Shown here in pieces: positions 26,481 through 36,246 of a stretch of DNA of 57,321 bases. How positions within the stretch are numbered: position 1 is the first letter of the stretch; the number at the start of each line of letters is the position of its first letter. This stretch comes from an uncultured bacterium. GTDB taxonomy: Bacteria; Bacteroidota; Bacteroidia; Bacteroidales; Bacteroidaceae. A program made the translations under genes and the position numbers. Under the pieces are notes generated by a model. The model saw nothing but the letters and a program-made list of their open reading frames with translations, was not told where the DNA came from and did no database searches. The DNA lies in assembly GCA_946546825.1 (NCBI GenBank), contig CAMNOK010000004.1, positions 1 to 57,321 of the forward strand, given 5' to 3'.

Positions 26481-27734
26481 ATGGGAACAGTAAACAAACA
26501 AGTCGATAACAGTCAGTATGCCCCCCGGAAAGGGGCTGGTTCCAAAGTTGTGGTGGCTTTCAGCGGCGGTCTTGACACCAGTTATACCGTCATGAAGCTC
26601 GCCCAGGAGGGATGGGAGGTATATGCCGCCTGTGCCAACACTGGCGGCTTCAGCGTTCAGCAGCTGAAGACCAATGAGGAGAACGCCTACAAATTAGGTG
26701 CTAAGCAATATGTGACACTCGACGTTACACGGGAGTATTACGAGAAGTCGCTGAAGTACATGATCTTTGGGAATGTGCTCCGCAACAACTGTTATCCCAT
26801 CTCCGTGAGTTCAGAACGCATCTTCCAAGCTATCGCCATCGCACGCTATGCCCGTGAGATCGGCGCCGATGCCATAGCCCACGGTTCCACCGGTGCCGGC
26901 AACGACCAGATACGTTTTGACATGACTTTCCTCGTCATGGCACCTGGTGTGGAAATTATCACGCTCACCCGTGACAAGAAGCTCACTCGGAAGGAGGAAG
27001 TGGACTACCTGAATGAACACGGATTCTATGCTGACTTCACCAAACTGAAGTATTCGTATAATGTGGGCATCTGGGGGACAAGCATCTGTGGTGGCGAACT
27101 CTTGGACCCGACCCAGGGACTGCCGGAGGAGGCCTACCTGAAGCATGTCACTGCCAAGGAGCAGGAAATGGAGTTACGCATCACTTTTGAGAAAGGTGAA
27201 ATTGTGGCCGTCAATGGCGAGACGTTCGATGACCAAGTGAAAGCCATACAGAAGATAGAAGAGATTGGCGCCTCCTATGCTATTGGTCGCGATTGTAACG
27301 TGGGCGACACCATCATCGGCATCAAGGGACGCGTGGGCTTCGAGGCCGCAGCGCCGAAGCTCATTATTGAGGCCCATCGTTTGCTGGAGAAGTCAACACT
27401 CTCGAAATGGCAGCAGTACTGGAAAGACCAGGTGGCCAACTGGTATGGCATGTTCCTGCATGAGAGTCAGTATCTGGAGCCTGTCATGCCCGACATTGAA
27501 GCCATGCTTACCAGCAGTCAACGCAATGTCACAGGTACGGCCATCTTGAAACTTCGTCCCTATGGCTTTGAAACGGTGGGCATCGACTCTGATAACGACT
27601 TGACAAAGTCTAAGCTGGGTGAATATGGTGAGACACAGACCGGTTGGACTGCCGATGAGGCAAAAGGCTTCATCAAGGTCAGTTCTACACCTCTGCGAGT
27701 CTATTATGGTATCCACCCAGATGAAAAGAGATAA
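26481..27734 (+). CDS. argG: argininosuccinate synthase
   Basis: VVVAFSGGLDTSYTVMKLAQEGWEVYA, HGSTGAGNDQIRF. Confidence 0.95.
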   Translation: MGTVNKQVDNSQYAPRKGAGSKVVVAFSGGLDTSYTVMKLAQEGWEVYAACANTGGFSVQQLKTNEENAYKLGAKQYVTLDVTREYYEKSLKYMIFGNVLRNNCYPISVSSERIFQAIAIARYAREIGADAIAHGSTGAGNDQIRFDMTFLVMAPGVEIITLTRDKKLTRKEEVDYLNEHGFYADFTKLKYSYNVGIWGTSICGGELLDPTQGLPEEAYLKHVTAKEQEMELRITFEKGEIVAVNGETFDDQVKAIQKIEEIGASYAIGRDCNVGDTIIGIKGRVGFEAAAPKLIIEAHRLLEKSTLSKWQQYWKDQVANWYGMFLHESQYLEPVMPDIEAMLTSSQRNVTGTAILKLRPYGFETVGIDSDNDLTKSKLGEYGETQTGWTADEAKGFIKVSSTPLRVYYGIHPDEKR

Positions 27735-27756
27735 AGGTAAAAATGGTGAATGAATT

Positions 27757-27948
27757 ATGAATAAGAAATTTTGTTTGTCATCAACCGACAAGAAGTTAGG
27801 CGGTGTCTGTGGGGGCATTGCTGAGTATTTTGATATAGACCCACTGTTGGTCAGGATAGGTTTCGTAATATTGGTCACTGGTTTCGGAACTGGTGTTCTG
27901 GCCTACATTCTGCTCTGGCTGCTGGCCCCAAGATGTAACGAGATATGA
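27757..27948 (+). CDS. PspC domain protein
   Basis: KLGGVCGGIAEYFDIDPLLVRIGFVILV..; ATGA overlap with argC. Confidence 0.9.
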   Translation: MNKKFCLSSTDKKLGGVCGGIAEYFDIDPLLVRIGFVILVTGFGTGVLAYILLWLLAPRCNEI

Positions 27949-28913
27949 TAAGGGTAGGAATCTTAGGCGCGGCAGGCTATACTGGAGGAGAACTCATCCG
28001 GCTGCTGCTCAATCATCCAGAGGCACAGATTGTATTTACCAACTCGGAGAGCAACGCTGGCAACAAGGTCTATGAGGTGCATGAAGGACTTGTCGGCGAT
28101 ACGGAACTGGCGTTCACTTCTGAGATGCCCTTCGACAAGGTTGACGTCGTCTTCTTCTGCTTCGGCCACGGAAAGAGCGAGCAGTTCCTGAAGGAGCACG
28201 CCATTCCTGCCAACGTGAAGATCATCGATATGGCGCAGGACTTCAGAATTGCTTCCGACGACCACGACTTCGTCTATGGTCTGCCTGAGACCCACAGGTC
28301 TGTGATTGCCGGCTGCCAGCACCTGGCCAACCCCGGATGCTTCGCCACCTGCATACAGCTGGCCATGCTGCCGGCACTGAAGGCGGGCATCATCAGCGGC
28401 GACATACATGTGAACGGCATCACCGGTAGTACGGGGGCTGGGCAGAAACCGGGTGCTACGACCCATTTCTCGTGGCGCAACGACAACTGCTCCGTCTATA
28501 AGACCTTCACCCATCAGCATTTGCTGGAGATCAACCAGACCGTGCAGGAGCTTTCCCCTGGCTATGACGGCCGCGTGCTGTTCATCCCGCAGAGGGGCTG
28601 CTTCTCACGCGGAATCTTCGTGACAGCCTATGCCAAATGCGACAATTCCATCGAGGAGGTCCGGCAGATCTATGCCGACTACTACAAGGATGCTGCCTTC
28701 ACGCATTTCGTTATGAAGAGTCCGGACTTGAAGCAAGTGGTCAACACCAACAAAGCCGTGGTCTATGCGGAGAAATACGAAGACCAGCTCCTCATGATCT
28801 CCTGCATCGACAACCTTCTGAAGGGTGCCGTCGGGCAGGCTGTACAAAACATGAACATTATGTTTTCGCTCGATGAAACCGCCGGTTTACGATTAAAATC
28901 CTCCGCTTTCTAA
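27945..28913 (+). CDS. argC: N-acyl-gamma-glutamyl-phosphate reductase
   Basis: VGILGAAGYTGGELIRLLLNHPEA, NPGCFATCIQLAMLPAL. Confidence 0.95.
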   Translation: MIRVGILGAAGYTGGELIRLLLNHPEAQIVFTNSESNAGNKVYEVHEGLVGDTELAFTSEMPFDKVDVVFFCFGHGKSEQFLKEHAIPANVKIIDMAQDFRIASDDHDFVYGLPETHRSVIAGCQHLANPGCFATCIQLAMLPALKAGIISGDIHVNGITGSTGAGQKPGATTHFSWRNDNCSVYKTFTHQHLLEINQTVQELSPGYDGRVLFIPQRGCFSRGIFVTAYAKCDNSIEEVRQIYADYYKDAAFTHFVMKSPDLKQVVNTNKAVVYAEKYEDQLLMISCIDNLLKGAVGQAVQNMNIMFSLDETAGLRLKSSAF

Positions 28914-28941
28914 GTAGCAGAACTGAGAAAAAACTTACATA

Positions 28942-28979
28942 CAGGCCGACTATCATTTCCGAAACTGTTAGTCGGCCTG
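28942..28979 (+). terminator. Terminator-like hairpin after argC
   Basis: CAGGCCGACTA ... TAGTCGGCCTG, 11-bp stem, then a T-rich stretch. Confidence 0.65.
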
Positions 28980-29034
28980 CATCTTTTGTTAGTCTTTTTT
29001 TATTATAAAAAGTGGAAGTTTCATTCATTCTGTG

Positions 29035-29042
29035 TATATTTG
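29035..29042 (+). promoter_or_regulatory. -7 element TATATTTG
   Basis: TAnnTTTG match upstream of the 899-aa gene. Confidence 0.5.
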
Positions 29043-29103
29043 CAAAATAATCTATTAGTTCCAATCTCACCAACAGCGAAACAATCATTAAAATCCTTAC
29101 AAT

Positions 29104-31803
29104 ATGAAAACAAGATTACTTACATTACTCATCGTGCTCGTGGCAACAACCATCGGAGCATGGGCGGTCAAGGACAAGACCGTTGAGATTGGTATCGAAC
29201 AGGGAGGCACGCAAGTGACAACAGTTTTCCCTTTCTATACCTATCGAACCTATCACATGTCACAGCAAATCTACACCTCCGAGGAAATTGGCATTCCGCA
29301 GGGTGGACTGCTGAAGAGTATCTCCCTATATTATGACCACAGCAATATGAGCTATGCTCTCGAGCGTTCGACGAACCTAACCATCAAGCTGGCAAACACC
29401 GAAGTGGAGTCGTTACAAGGTGACTATCCTAAAACAACCCAATCAAAGAAATGGGTCGCCGGCGGCACCACATATACGTTTAGCAACTTTACGTTACCCG
29501 CCACGTCGGGCTGGATAACAATCACTTTCAACTCTCCTTTTGCCTATAACGGCAAGAACCTGGCTATACTGGTCTATAGCGAGATGATAAAAGACTATCA
29601 GTATGGTAGATTCCGCTCTTACAACTGCGGGAAGTACCAGTCATTGTACGTCAACTATGACATCGAGTGGGCAGACAACAACTATAGTGCCACATCACAC
29701 ACTTTTAATCCGAATACTCCTGGCAAATATACCGGTCGTCCCGGAACGACAAAGAACCAGATAAAAATGCTCATCACGCCCAATCCCGGTCTGTCGTTCT
29801 CCGATGTCGTTGCTCCAGAACAGGTGAAGGCTGGTCAGTCGTTCACCATGTCAGCCAATGTGACGAACATCGACGAAGAGGATGCCTCACCCGAAACAAC
29901 GGTTTATGTCGAGGCGAGCGCCGACGGCAGCACATGGCAAACCGTCGGCCAGCAATCGCTGTCAGCTTTGGACGGAGGTGCCACTACACAAGTTAGCATT
30001 GAGAACATCAAAGCTGCACTGGCCGAACCCGCTCCAGAAAACATCCTGCTACGACTGCGTGCTGACGCCTTCAACAAGTCGTTCTACAGCTCCGTCAAAA
30101 GCGTGCCATACATAGGTTGTACTCATGTCGCTGGCGATCCTGTACAAGAGAACGTGACAGAACCGACTTGTGAAGGAGGTGGAAGCTACGAAAAGGTTAC
30201 ATATTGCACCCTGTGTGGCATAGAACTGTCGCGTGAGCCAATAAACACCGATCCACTCGGCCACAACTGGGGAGAGCCGACTTACATATGGAATGAAGAC
30301 AACAGCCAGGTGACGGCATCACGCACTTGCAAGCGCGACGAATCACATGTGGATTCGGAAACCGTACAAACCAACTCGGAGGTGACAAAAGAGCCGACTG
30401 CCACCGAGCCAGCCGAAATAACCTACACCGCCACATTCACCAACTCTGCCTTCACCACACAGACGAAGGTGGTCACTGTACATACAGAAGAAGCGGAAGT
30501 ATGTGATTACTATCATTGGGATAGGGATGAAAACACATACACCACCAGTGGAGAATATACATACTATACTGATACGGATGTTTATACACTGAACCTGACC
30601 ATCCACAACTCCACCAGTGAGATCTTGGAACGTGAGGTATATATCGGCCAGCACTTCAATGAATATCCCTTCGAGTTTGATGTTACCGCCGACACCCCGC
30701 TGACGTGGGAAGAAACCATCACAAATATAGCAGGCTGTGACAGTGTCATCACACTGAACCTGACCATTGTAAGCCTTGATGACTACTACTACGATGGCAA
30801 GCTGGGCCATGAATATTCGCCTGAATTAACTACATTCAAACTGTGGGATCCGACTGCCAAATCAGTCAAACTGAACCGTTATGCAACAGGAACGGATGGT
30901 GAGGCAGAAGCACAGGACTACAGTTCCACAGAAATGAACAAGCTGATGGAAGGTGACAATTGGACGGGCGTGTGGACATGCACGATTGCCGGTGATCTAA
31001 AAGGAACCTACTACACCTACAGCGTCAATGGCACGGAGATTGCTGACCCATGGTCGCAGGCCGTAGGCTTCGACGGCGAACGCTCGATGGTATTCGATGC
31101 ATGGGATGTTGCACCTTACGGATGGGACAGCGACCTTCGTGTTTTCTATGAGTCAGGCAATAAAATTGAGAGCATCGATGTGGCGACTTTCTCTGCCGAC
31201 CCGATATGTGGCGTCAGCGAAGGTCATCGCGGCAAGTATCTGGCTCTTACCGAGGACAACACGACATACGAGAATGCCGGTGAGCTGCCGACGTGCATGA
31301 ACAAACTGAAGGCAGATGGCTGCAAGGCCGTCATTGTGACGATGGCTGACCCGCAGATGGTACCCGACCAATACTCCACCAATCCTTATGACGGTACGAC
31401 AGTCATCAACGAAGTACAGCAGGCTATCATGGCCGTCCACAAGACCTTCGGCATGTCGTTCTTCGTACGCTTCGACTTCTCGACCATTCCCGTTAACGAG
31501 ACATTACGTCAGAAATACATCACGGAAACCATCACATACTGGGTGGACATGTTCCATGTTGACGGCATCGTGCTAGCTACCGACATCGATGCCAAAACGA
31601 AAGCTCTCATCCGCGACCTGCTCGATGCCTATGACGAACGCATAGTCCTCGCCACCGATGACGAGGCCACAGGCATCCGTGATGCTGTCGTGGAGAAGAG
31701 TTCCGACACCGACAACTGGTTTACGATTGATGGCAGAAAGGTAACCCAGCCTGCAAAGAAAGGACTTTACATTAAGAACAACAAAAAAGTCATGATTAAG
31801 TAA
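29104..31803 (+). CDS. secreted multidomain protein with C-terminal pullulanase-like (GH13) pseudoenzyme module
   Basis: Signal peptide; adhesin-like N-domain (FYTYRTYHMSQQIYTSEEIG); CARDB-like and GHNWGEPTY.. modules; CDSVITLNLTI repeat; YYDGKLGHEYSPELTTFKLWDPTAKSVKLNRYATG pullulanase N-module; truncated barrel; GLYIKNNKKVMIK tail. Confidence 0.8.
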   Translation: MKTRLLTLLIVLVATTIGAWAVKDKTVEIGIEQGGTQVTTVFPFYTYRTYHMSQQIYTSEEIGIPQGGLLKSISLYYDHSNMSYALERSTNLTIKLANTEVESLQGDYPKTTQSKKWVAGGTTYTFSNFTLPATSGWITITFNSPFAYNGKNLAILVYSEMIKDYQYGRFRSYNCGKYQSLYVNYDIEWADNNYSATSHTFNPNTPGKYTGRPGTTKNQIKMLITPNPGLSFSDVVAPEQVKAGQSFTMSANVTNIDEEDASPETTVYVEASADGSTWQTVGQQSLSALDGGATTQVSIENIKAALAEPAPENILLRLRADAFNKSFYSSVKSVPYIGCTHVAGDPVQENVTEPTCEGGGSYEKVTYCTLCGIELSREPINTDPLGHNWGEPTYIWNEDNSQVTASRTCKRDESHVDSETVQTNSEVTKEPTATEPAEITYTATFTNSAFTTQTKVVTVHTEEAEVCDYYHWDRDENTYTTSGEYTYYTDTDVYTLNLTIHNSTSEILEREVYIGQHFNEYPFEFDVTADTPLTWEETITNIAGCDSVITLNLTIVSLDDYYYDGKLGHEYSPELTTFKLWDPTAKSVKLNRYATGTDGEAEAQDYSSTEMNKLMEGDNWTGVWTCTIAGDLKGTYYTYSVNGTEIADPWSQAVGFDGERSMVFDAWDVAPYGWDSDLRVFYESGNKIESIDVATFSADPICGVSEGHRGKYLALTEDNTTYENAGELPTCMNKLKADGCKAVIVTMADPQMVPDQYSTNPYDGTTVINEVQQAIMAVHKTFGMSFFVRFDFSTIPVNETLRQKYITETITYWVDMFHVDGIVLATDIDAKTKALIRDLLDAYDERIVLATDDEATGIRDAVVEKSSDTDNWFTIDGRKVTQPAKKGLYIKNNKKVMIK

Positions 31804-31825
31804 CCTGGAGGTTATATTCTATTTG

Positions 31826-31855
31826 ACAACGGGGCGCATCCTTGCGCCCCGTTGT
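31826..31855 (+). terminator. Rho-independent terminator
   Basis: ACAACGGGGCGC-ATCCTT-GCGCCCCGTTGT. Confidence 0.85.
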
Positions 31856-31941
31856 CTGTTTTGTTTATGAATGTTTATTCAGAATATGTCACAAAGTTGT
31901 AAAAAACGAAAGAAAAATAACGATTTGTCGAATATTTAGCG

Positions 31942-31949
31942 TACTTTTG
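31942..31949 (+). promoter_or_regulatory. -7 element TACTTTTG upstream of argD
   Basis: TAnnTTTG match 25 bp upstream of the argD ATG. Confidence 0.55.
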
Positions 31950-31973
31950 CAGTCGAATCAAAAACTAAATGAT

Positions 31974-33131
31974 ATGAAGCTATTCGACGTGTACCCCCTG
32001 TTTGATATAAACATCGTGCGCGGCAAGGGTTGTCATGTATGGGATGACAAAGGACAGGAGTATCTTGACCTTTACGGCGGCCATGCCGTCATCAGCATCG
32101 GACATGCCCACCCTATATATATAAATAAGGTGTACGCTCAGTTGCAGCAGCTCGGTTTCTACAGCAACTCCGTCATCAACCGCCTGCAAGTGGAACTGGC
32201 AGAACGCCTGGGCCGTATCTGCGGCTACGACGACTACCAGCTGTTCCTCATCAACAGTGGTGCAGAAGCCAATGAGAATGCCCTGAAGCTGGCATCGTTC
32301 CATACGGGACGCACGCGCATTCTCTCCTGCGAGAAGGCTTTCCACGGACGCACGTCGTTGGCAGTAGAGGTTACCAACAATCCGAAGATCATCGCACCCG
32401 TCAACGATAACGGCCATGTCACCTACTTGCCGCTGAACGACTTGGAGGCATGGGAGCGTGAGCTTGCCAAGGGAGACGTGTGCGCCGTCATGCTGGAATG
32501 TATCCAGGGCGTGGGCGGCATAAGACTCGCCACACCGGAGTTCGCACAGGGTCTGGCGGCGGCCTGTAAGAAATACGGTGCCGTGCTTATCTGCGACGAG
32601 ATTCAGTGTGGCTACGGACGGAGTGGCAAGTTCTTCGCCCATCAGTGGCTGGGCATACGCCCCGACCTCATCACCGTGGCCAAGGGCATCGCCAACGGCT
32701 TCCCCATGGGTGCCGTGCTAATCTCTCCGGAGTTCCAACCCGTCTATGGACAGCTGGGTACCACCTTTGGCGGCAACCATCTGGCCTGTGCTGCAGCATT
32801 GGCCGTGCTGGAGGTAATGGAGCAGGAGAACCTCGTAGAGAACGCCCGCATCGTTGGCGACCACCTCATGGAGGAATTAAGGAAGGTAAGATGTGAAGAT
32901 ATAAAGGAAAAGGGAACAAGTGTGATTGAGGATGTGCGCGGTCGCGGTCTGATGATTGGCATTGACCTGAGCATTCCCCACAAAGAGCCGCGTGCCCGAC
33001 TCATCCATGAGGAGCATGTCTTCACAGGCTGTGCCGGCACGAACACGCTGCGCCTGTTGCCACCGCTCTGCCTGAGCATTTCCGAAGCAGATGCGTTTAT
33101 CTATAAGTTTAAGAAGATAATAGGGAGATAA
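31974..33131 (+). CDS. argD: acetyl/succinyl-ornithine aminotransferase
   Basis: Class III aminotransferase: FINSGAEANENALKLA-like block, LICDEIQCGYGRSGKFFAHQ, TVAKGIANGFPMGA. Confidence 0.93.
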   Translation: MKLFDVYPLFDINIVRGKGCHVWDDKGQEYLDLYGGHAVISIGHAHPIYINKVYAQLQQLGFYSNSVINRLQVELAERLGRICGYDDYQLFLINSGAEANENALKLASFHTGRTRILSCEKAFHGRTSLAVEVTNNPKIIAPVNDNGHVTYLPLNDLEAWERELAKGDVCAVMLECIQGVGGIRLATPEFAQGLAAACKKYGAVLICDEIQCGYGRSGKFFAHQWLGIRPDLITVAKGIANGFPMGAVLISPEFQPVYGQLGTTFGGNHLACAAALAVLEVMEQENLVENARIVGDHLMEELRKVRCEDIKEKGTSVIEDVRGRGLMIGIDLSIPHKEPRARLIHEEHVFTGCAGTNTLRLLPPLCLSISEADAFIYKFKKIIGR

Positions 33132-33146
33132 TAGGGAGATAAGAAA

Positions 33147-33932
33147 ATGAAGATATCGATTATAGGAGCAGGTGCCATGGGAGGTGCCACGGTAGAAGGA
33201 CTTGTTAAAAGCCAGTATGTCAAAACAACTGATATCACCGTGGCAGACCCTTCGGAACAGGTTGTTGCCAAGTTCACGAAGATGGGCGTTTCGGTGACTA
33301 CAGATAACCAGCTGGCAGCAGAACATGCCGACATTGTCTGTGTAGTAGTAAAGCCCTGGCTTGTCGAGCAGGTGCTGAAAGGAATCAAGGATGTGCTCGA
33401 CTACAAGAAGCAGCTGCTCATCGTGGTGGCTGCCGGTGTTTCATCGGACAGCATTCGGGGATGGATGGAAAAAGAAGGCAAGATGATTCCGCTCTTCCTG
33501 GCTATTCCCAATATCGCCATCGCCCAGCTCTCATCAATGACATTTGTCGTGCCCGTAGTTGCAACGGCAGCGCAGACGAAGACTGTCACAGATCTGTTCA
33601 GTCAGATGGGCGAGACTCTCATCACCGACGAACAGCATCTGGCAGCAGGCACCACGCTTGCCAGCTGCGGCATCGCCTATGCCATGCGCTACATTCGCGC
33701 TGCCAGCGAGGGTGGCGTGGAACTCGGCTTCAAGGCCGATGATGCCAAGCGCATCGTCATGCAGACCATGAAGGGAGCCGTGGAACTCTTAGAAGCCAGC
33801 GGCATGCATCCCGAGGCTGCCATTGACCTTGTCACCACACCGGGCGGTGTGACCATCAAAGGCTTGAATGAAATGGAACATGCTGGCTTTACCTCTGCCG
33901 TCATCCGCGGACTGAAAGCCGGAAAAGGATAA
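33147..33932 (+). CDS. proC: pyrroline-5-carboxylate reductase
   Basis: ISIIGAGAMGGATVEGL, TTPGGVTIKGLNEME. Confidence 0.94.
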   Translation: MKISIIGAGAMGGATVEGLVKSQYVKTTDITVADPSEQVVAKFTKMGVSVTTDNQLAAEHADIVCVVVKPWLVEQVLKGIKDVLDYKKQLLIVVAAGVSSDSIRGWMEKEGKMIPLFLAIPNIAIAQLSSMTFVVPVVATAAQTKTVTDLFSQMGETLITDEQHLAAGTTLASCGIAYAMRYIRAASEGGVELGFKADDAKRIVMQTMKGAVELLEASGMHPEAAIDLVTTPGGVTIKGLNEMEHAGFTSAVIRGLKAGKG

Positions 33933-33965
33933 TCAGTTTTCACTTAACACTATTCACTAACAAAT

Positions 33966-34523
33966 ATGGACGAACAACTCAAACAGATTGGTGAGCGACT
34001 GCGCGGACTGCGCGATGCCTTGGACCTGACGGCACAAGAAGTGGCCGATACCTGTGGCATTTCGCTCGACAAATATGAGAAGATAGAAAACGGTGAGGTG
34101 GACATCACCATCTCCAACCTGATGAAGATTGCCAAGAAGTATGGCGTGTCGGCCGATGCGTTGATGTTTGCAGAGGAACCGCACATGCGTTCTTATACTG
34201 TCGTGCGCAAGGGACAGGGGCTCAGTGTTGAGCGTACCAAGGCATATAAATACCAGAGTCTGGCCAGTGGCTTCTCTGATCGTAAGGCAGAGGTTTTCAT
34301 CGTTACCGTGGAGCCAAAACCGAAAGCTCACACCATCTATAAGAATACGCATCCCGGCCAGGAGTTCAACCTGGTGCTGGAGGGCTCGATGGAACTCTTT
34401 ATCAATGGTAAGACCATCATCCTCGATGAGGGCGACTCCATCTACTTTGACAGTACCAAGCCTCATGGCATGAAGGCGCTGGGAGACAAGGCAGTCAGGT
34501 TTTTGGCCTTTACGGTGGAATAA
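33966..34523 (+). CDS. XRE-type HTH regulator with C-terminal cupin
   Basis: HTH LTAQEVADTCGISLDKYEKIENGEVDITISNLMKIAKKYGVS; cupin HPGQEFNLVLEGSMELFINGKTIILDEGDSIYFDS. Confidence 0.9.
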   Translation: MDEQLKQIGERLRGLRDALDLTAQEVADTCGISLDKYEKIENGEVDITISNLMKIAKKYGVSADALMFAEEPHMRSYTVVRKGQGLSVERTKAYKYQSLASGFSDRKAEVFIVTVEPKPKAHTIYKNTHPGQEFNLVLEGSMELFINGKTIILDEGDSIYFDSTKPHGMKALGDKAVRFLAFTVE

Positions 34524-34564
34524 TAGTGAATGCTTTACGACGAACGCATAACGCAAAAACAAAT

Positions 34565-36244
34565 ATGGTTGAAAGATTTTTGAAACAGACGTCCTTCTCT
34601 TCGGTGCAGGACTTCAAGGATAACCTGGAATTTATCGTTCCTGAAAATTTTAATTTTGCCTATGACGTAATGGATGCATGGGCTGCGGAACAACCTGACA
34701 AACTGGCTCTGCTCTGGACAAATGACAAGGGGGCGGAGGTAAGATTGACTTTTGCTGACCTGAAGCGACTTAGCGATCAGGCAGCCAGCTATCTACAATC
34801 TCTTGGCATAGGTCATGGCGACATGGTCATGCTCATCCTCAAACGCCGACTGGAGTGGTGGATATCTATGCTGGCGCTGCACAAGCTCGGTGCTGTAGTC
34901 ATCCCCGCCACCCACATGCTTACCAAGCACGACATCGTGTATCGCAACACAAGGGCTTCTGTTAAAGGTATCATCTGTGTAGATGACGACTATGTGGTGT
35001 CTCAGATAGAAGCTGCCATGCCGGAGAGTCCCACCGTGGAGGTGCTCATCAAAGTGGGTGAGTCTGTTTCTGATAAACAACAGTCCTCCCCGGTCAAATG
35101 GCATCACTGGAACGAGGAAATCGATCAGGCACCGGCCTTTGTCAAACCTGACCATGTCAATATCAATGAAGATACGCTGCTGATGTATTTCACCAGCGGA
35201 ACGAGCGGCGAGCCGAAGATGGTGGCCCACGACCATTTGTATGCGTTGGGACATCTCACCACGGGTGTTTTCTGGCACAATCTTCATGAAGACAGCATTC
35301 ATCTCACTGTGGCCGACACAGGTTGGGGCAAGGCTGTGTGGGGCAAGTTCTACGGACAGTGGTTTGCTGGTGCCGTGGTCTTCGTTTTCGATCATGAGAA
35401 GTTTAATGCTGACACCATGCTTCGACAGATGGAGAAATACCATGTTACCTCCTTCTGTGCTCCGCCTACCATCTATCGTTTCATGATTCGTGAGGACCTC
35501 TCTAAATACGACCTCTCCGCCCTGCGCTATTGCTGTACGGCCGGTGAAGCTCTCAACCCTGCTGTATATGACAAATTCAAGGAGGCCACAGGCATCTCAC
35601 TGATGGAAGGCTTTGGACAGACAGAGACAACGATGACGCTCGGCACCATGCCGTGGATGAAACCGAAACCAGGCTCTATGGGTATGCCCAACCCACAATA
35701 TGACATCGACCTGATAAAAGGCGACGGCACATCCTGCGAGGATGGTGAAAAAGGCGAGATTGTCATCAAGGTGCCAGCAGACAAAAAGCCTATCGGACTC
35801 TTCAAGGGCTACTACCGTGACCCAGAACTTACCCGCGAGGCTTGGCATGACGGATTGTATCATACGGGCGACATGGCATGGCGCGATGAGGATGGCTACT
35901 ACTGGTTTGAGGGTCGCATCGACGATGTTATCAAGTCCAGCGGCTACCGCATCGGCCCCTTTGAGGTGGAGAGTGCACTGATGACGCATCCTGCTGTGGT
36001 GGAGTGTGCCATCACAGGTGTTCCTGACGATATCCGAGGAATGGTGGTCAAAGCCACCGTGGTGTTGGGCAAAGAGTGGAAAGACAAAGCTGGCGATGAC
36101 CTTATTAAGGAGCTACAACAGCATGTCAAGCACGAGACTGCACCCTACAAGTATCCACGAATCATCGAGTTTGTCGATGAATTGCCCAAGACCATCAGCG
36201 GTAAGATACGTCGTGTGGAAATTAGGAAAAAAGATGCAAGATAA
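34565..36244 (+). CDS. AMP-dependent acyl-CoA synthetase/ligase
   Basis: YFTSGTSGEPKMVAHDH, GFGQTETTM, YHTGDMAWRDEDGYYWFEGRIDDVIKSSGYRIGPFEVE. Confidence 0.92.
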   Translation: MVERFLKQTSFSSVQDFKDNLEFIVPENFNFAYDVMDAWAAEQPDKLALLWTNDKGAEVRLTFADLKRLSDQAASYLQSLGIGHGDMVMLILKRRLEWWISMLALHKLGAVVIPATHMLTKHDIVYRNTRASVKGIICVDDDYVVSQIEAAMPESPTVEVLIKVGESVSDKQQSSPVKWHHWNEEIDQAPAFVKPDHVNINEDTLLMYFTSGTSGEPKMVAHDHLYALGHLTTGVFWHNLHEDSIHLTVADTGWGKAVWGKFYGQWFAGAVVFVFDHEKFNADTMLRQMEKYHVTSFCAPPTIYRFMIREDLSKYDLSALRYCCTAGEALNPAVYDKFKEATGISLMEGFGQTETTMTLGTMPWMKPKPGSMGMPNPQYDIDLIKGDGTSCEDGEKGEIVIKVPADKKPIGLFKGYYRDPELTREAWHDGLYHTGDMAWRDEDGYYWFEGRIDDVIKSSGYRIGPFEVESALMTHPAVVECAITGVPDDIRGMVVKATVVLGKEWKDKAGDDLIKELQQHVKHETAPYKYPRIIEFVDELPKTISGKIRRVEIRKKDAR

Positions 36245-36246
36245 AG

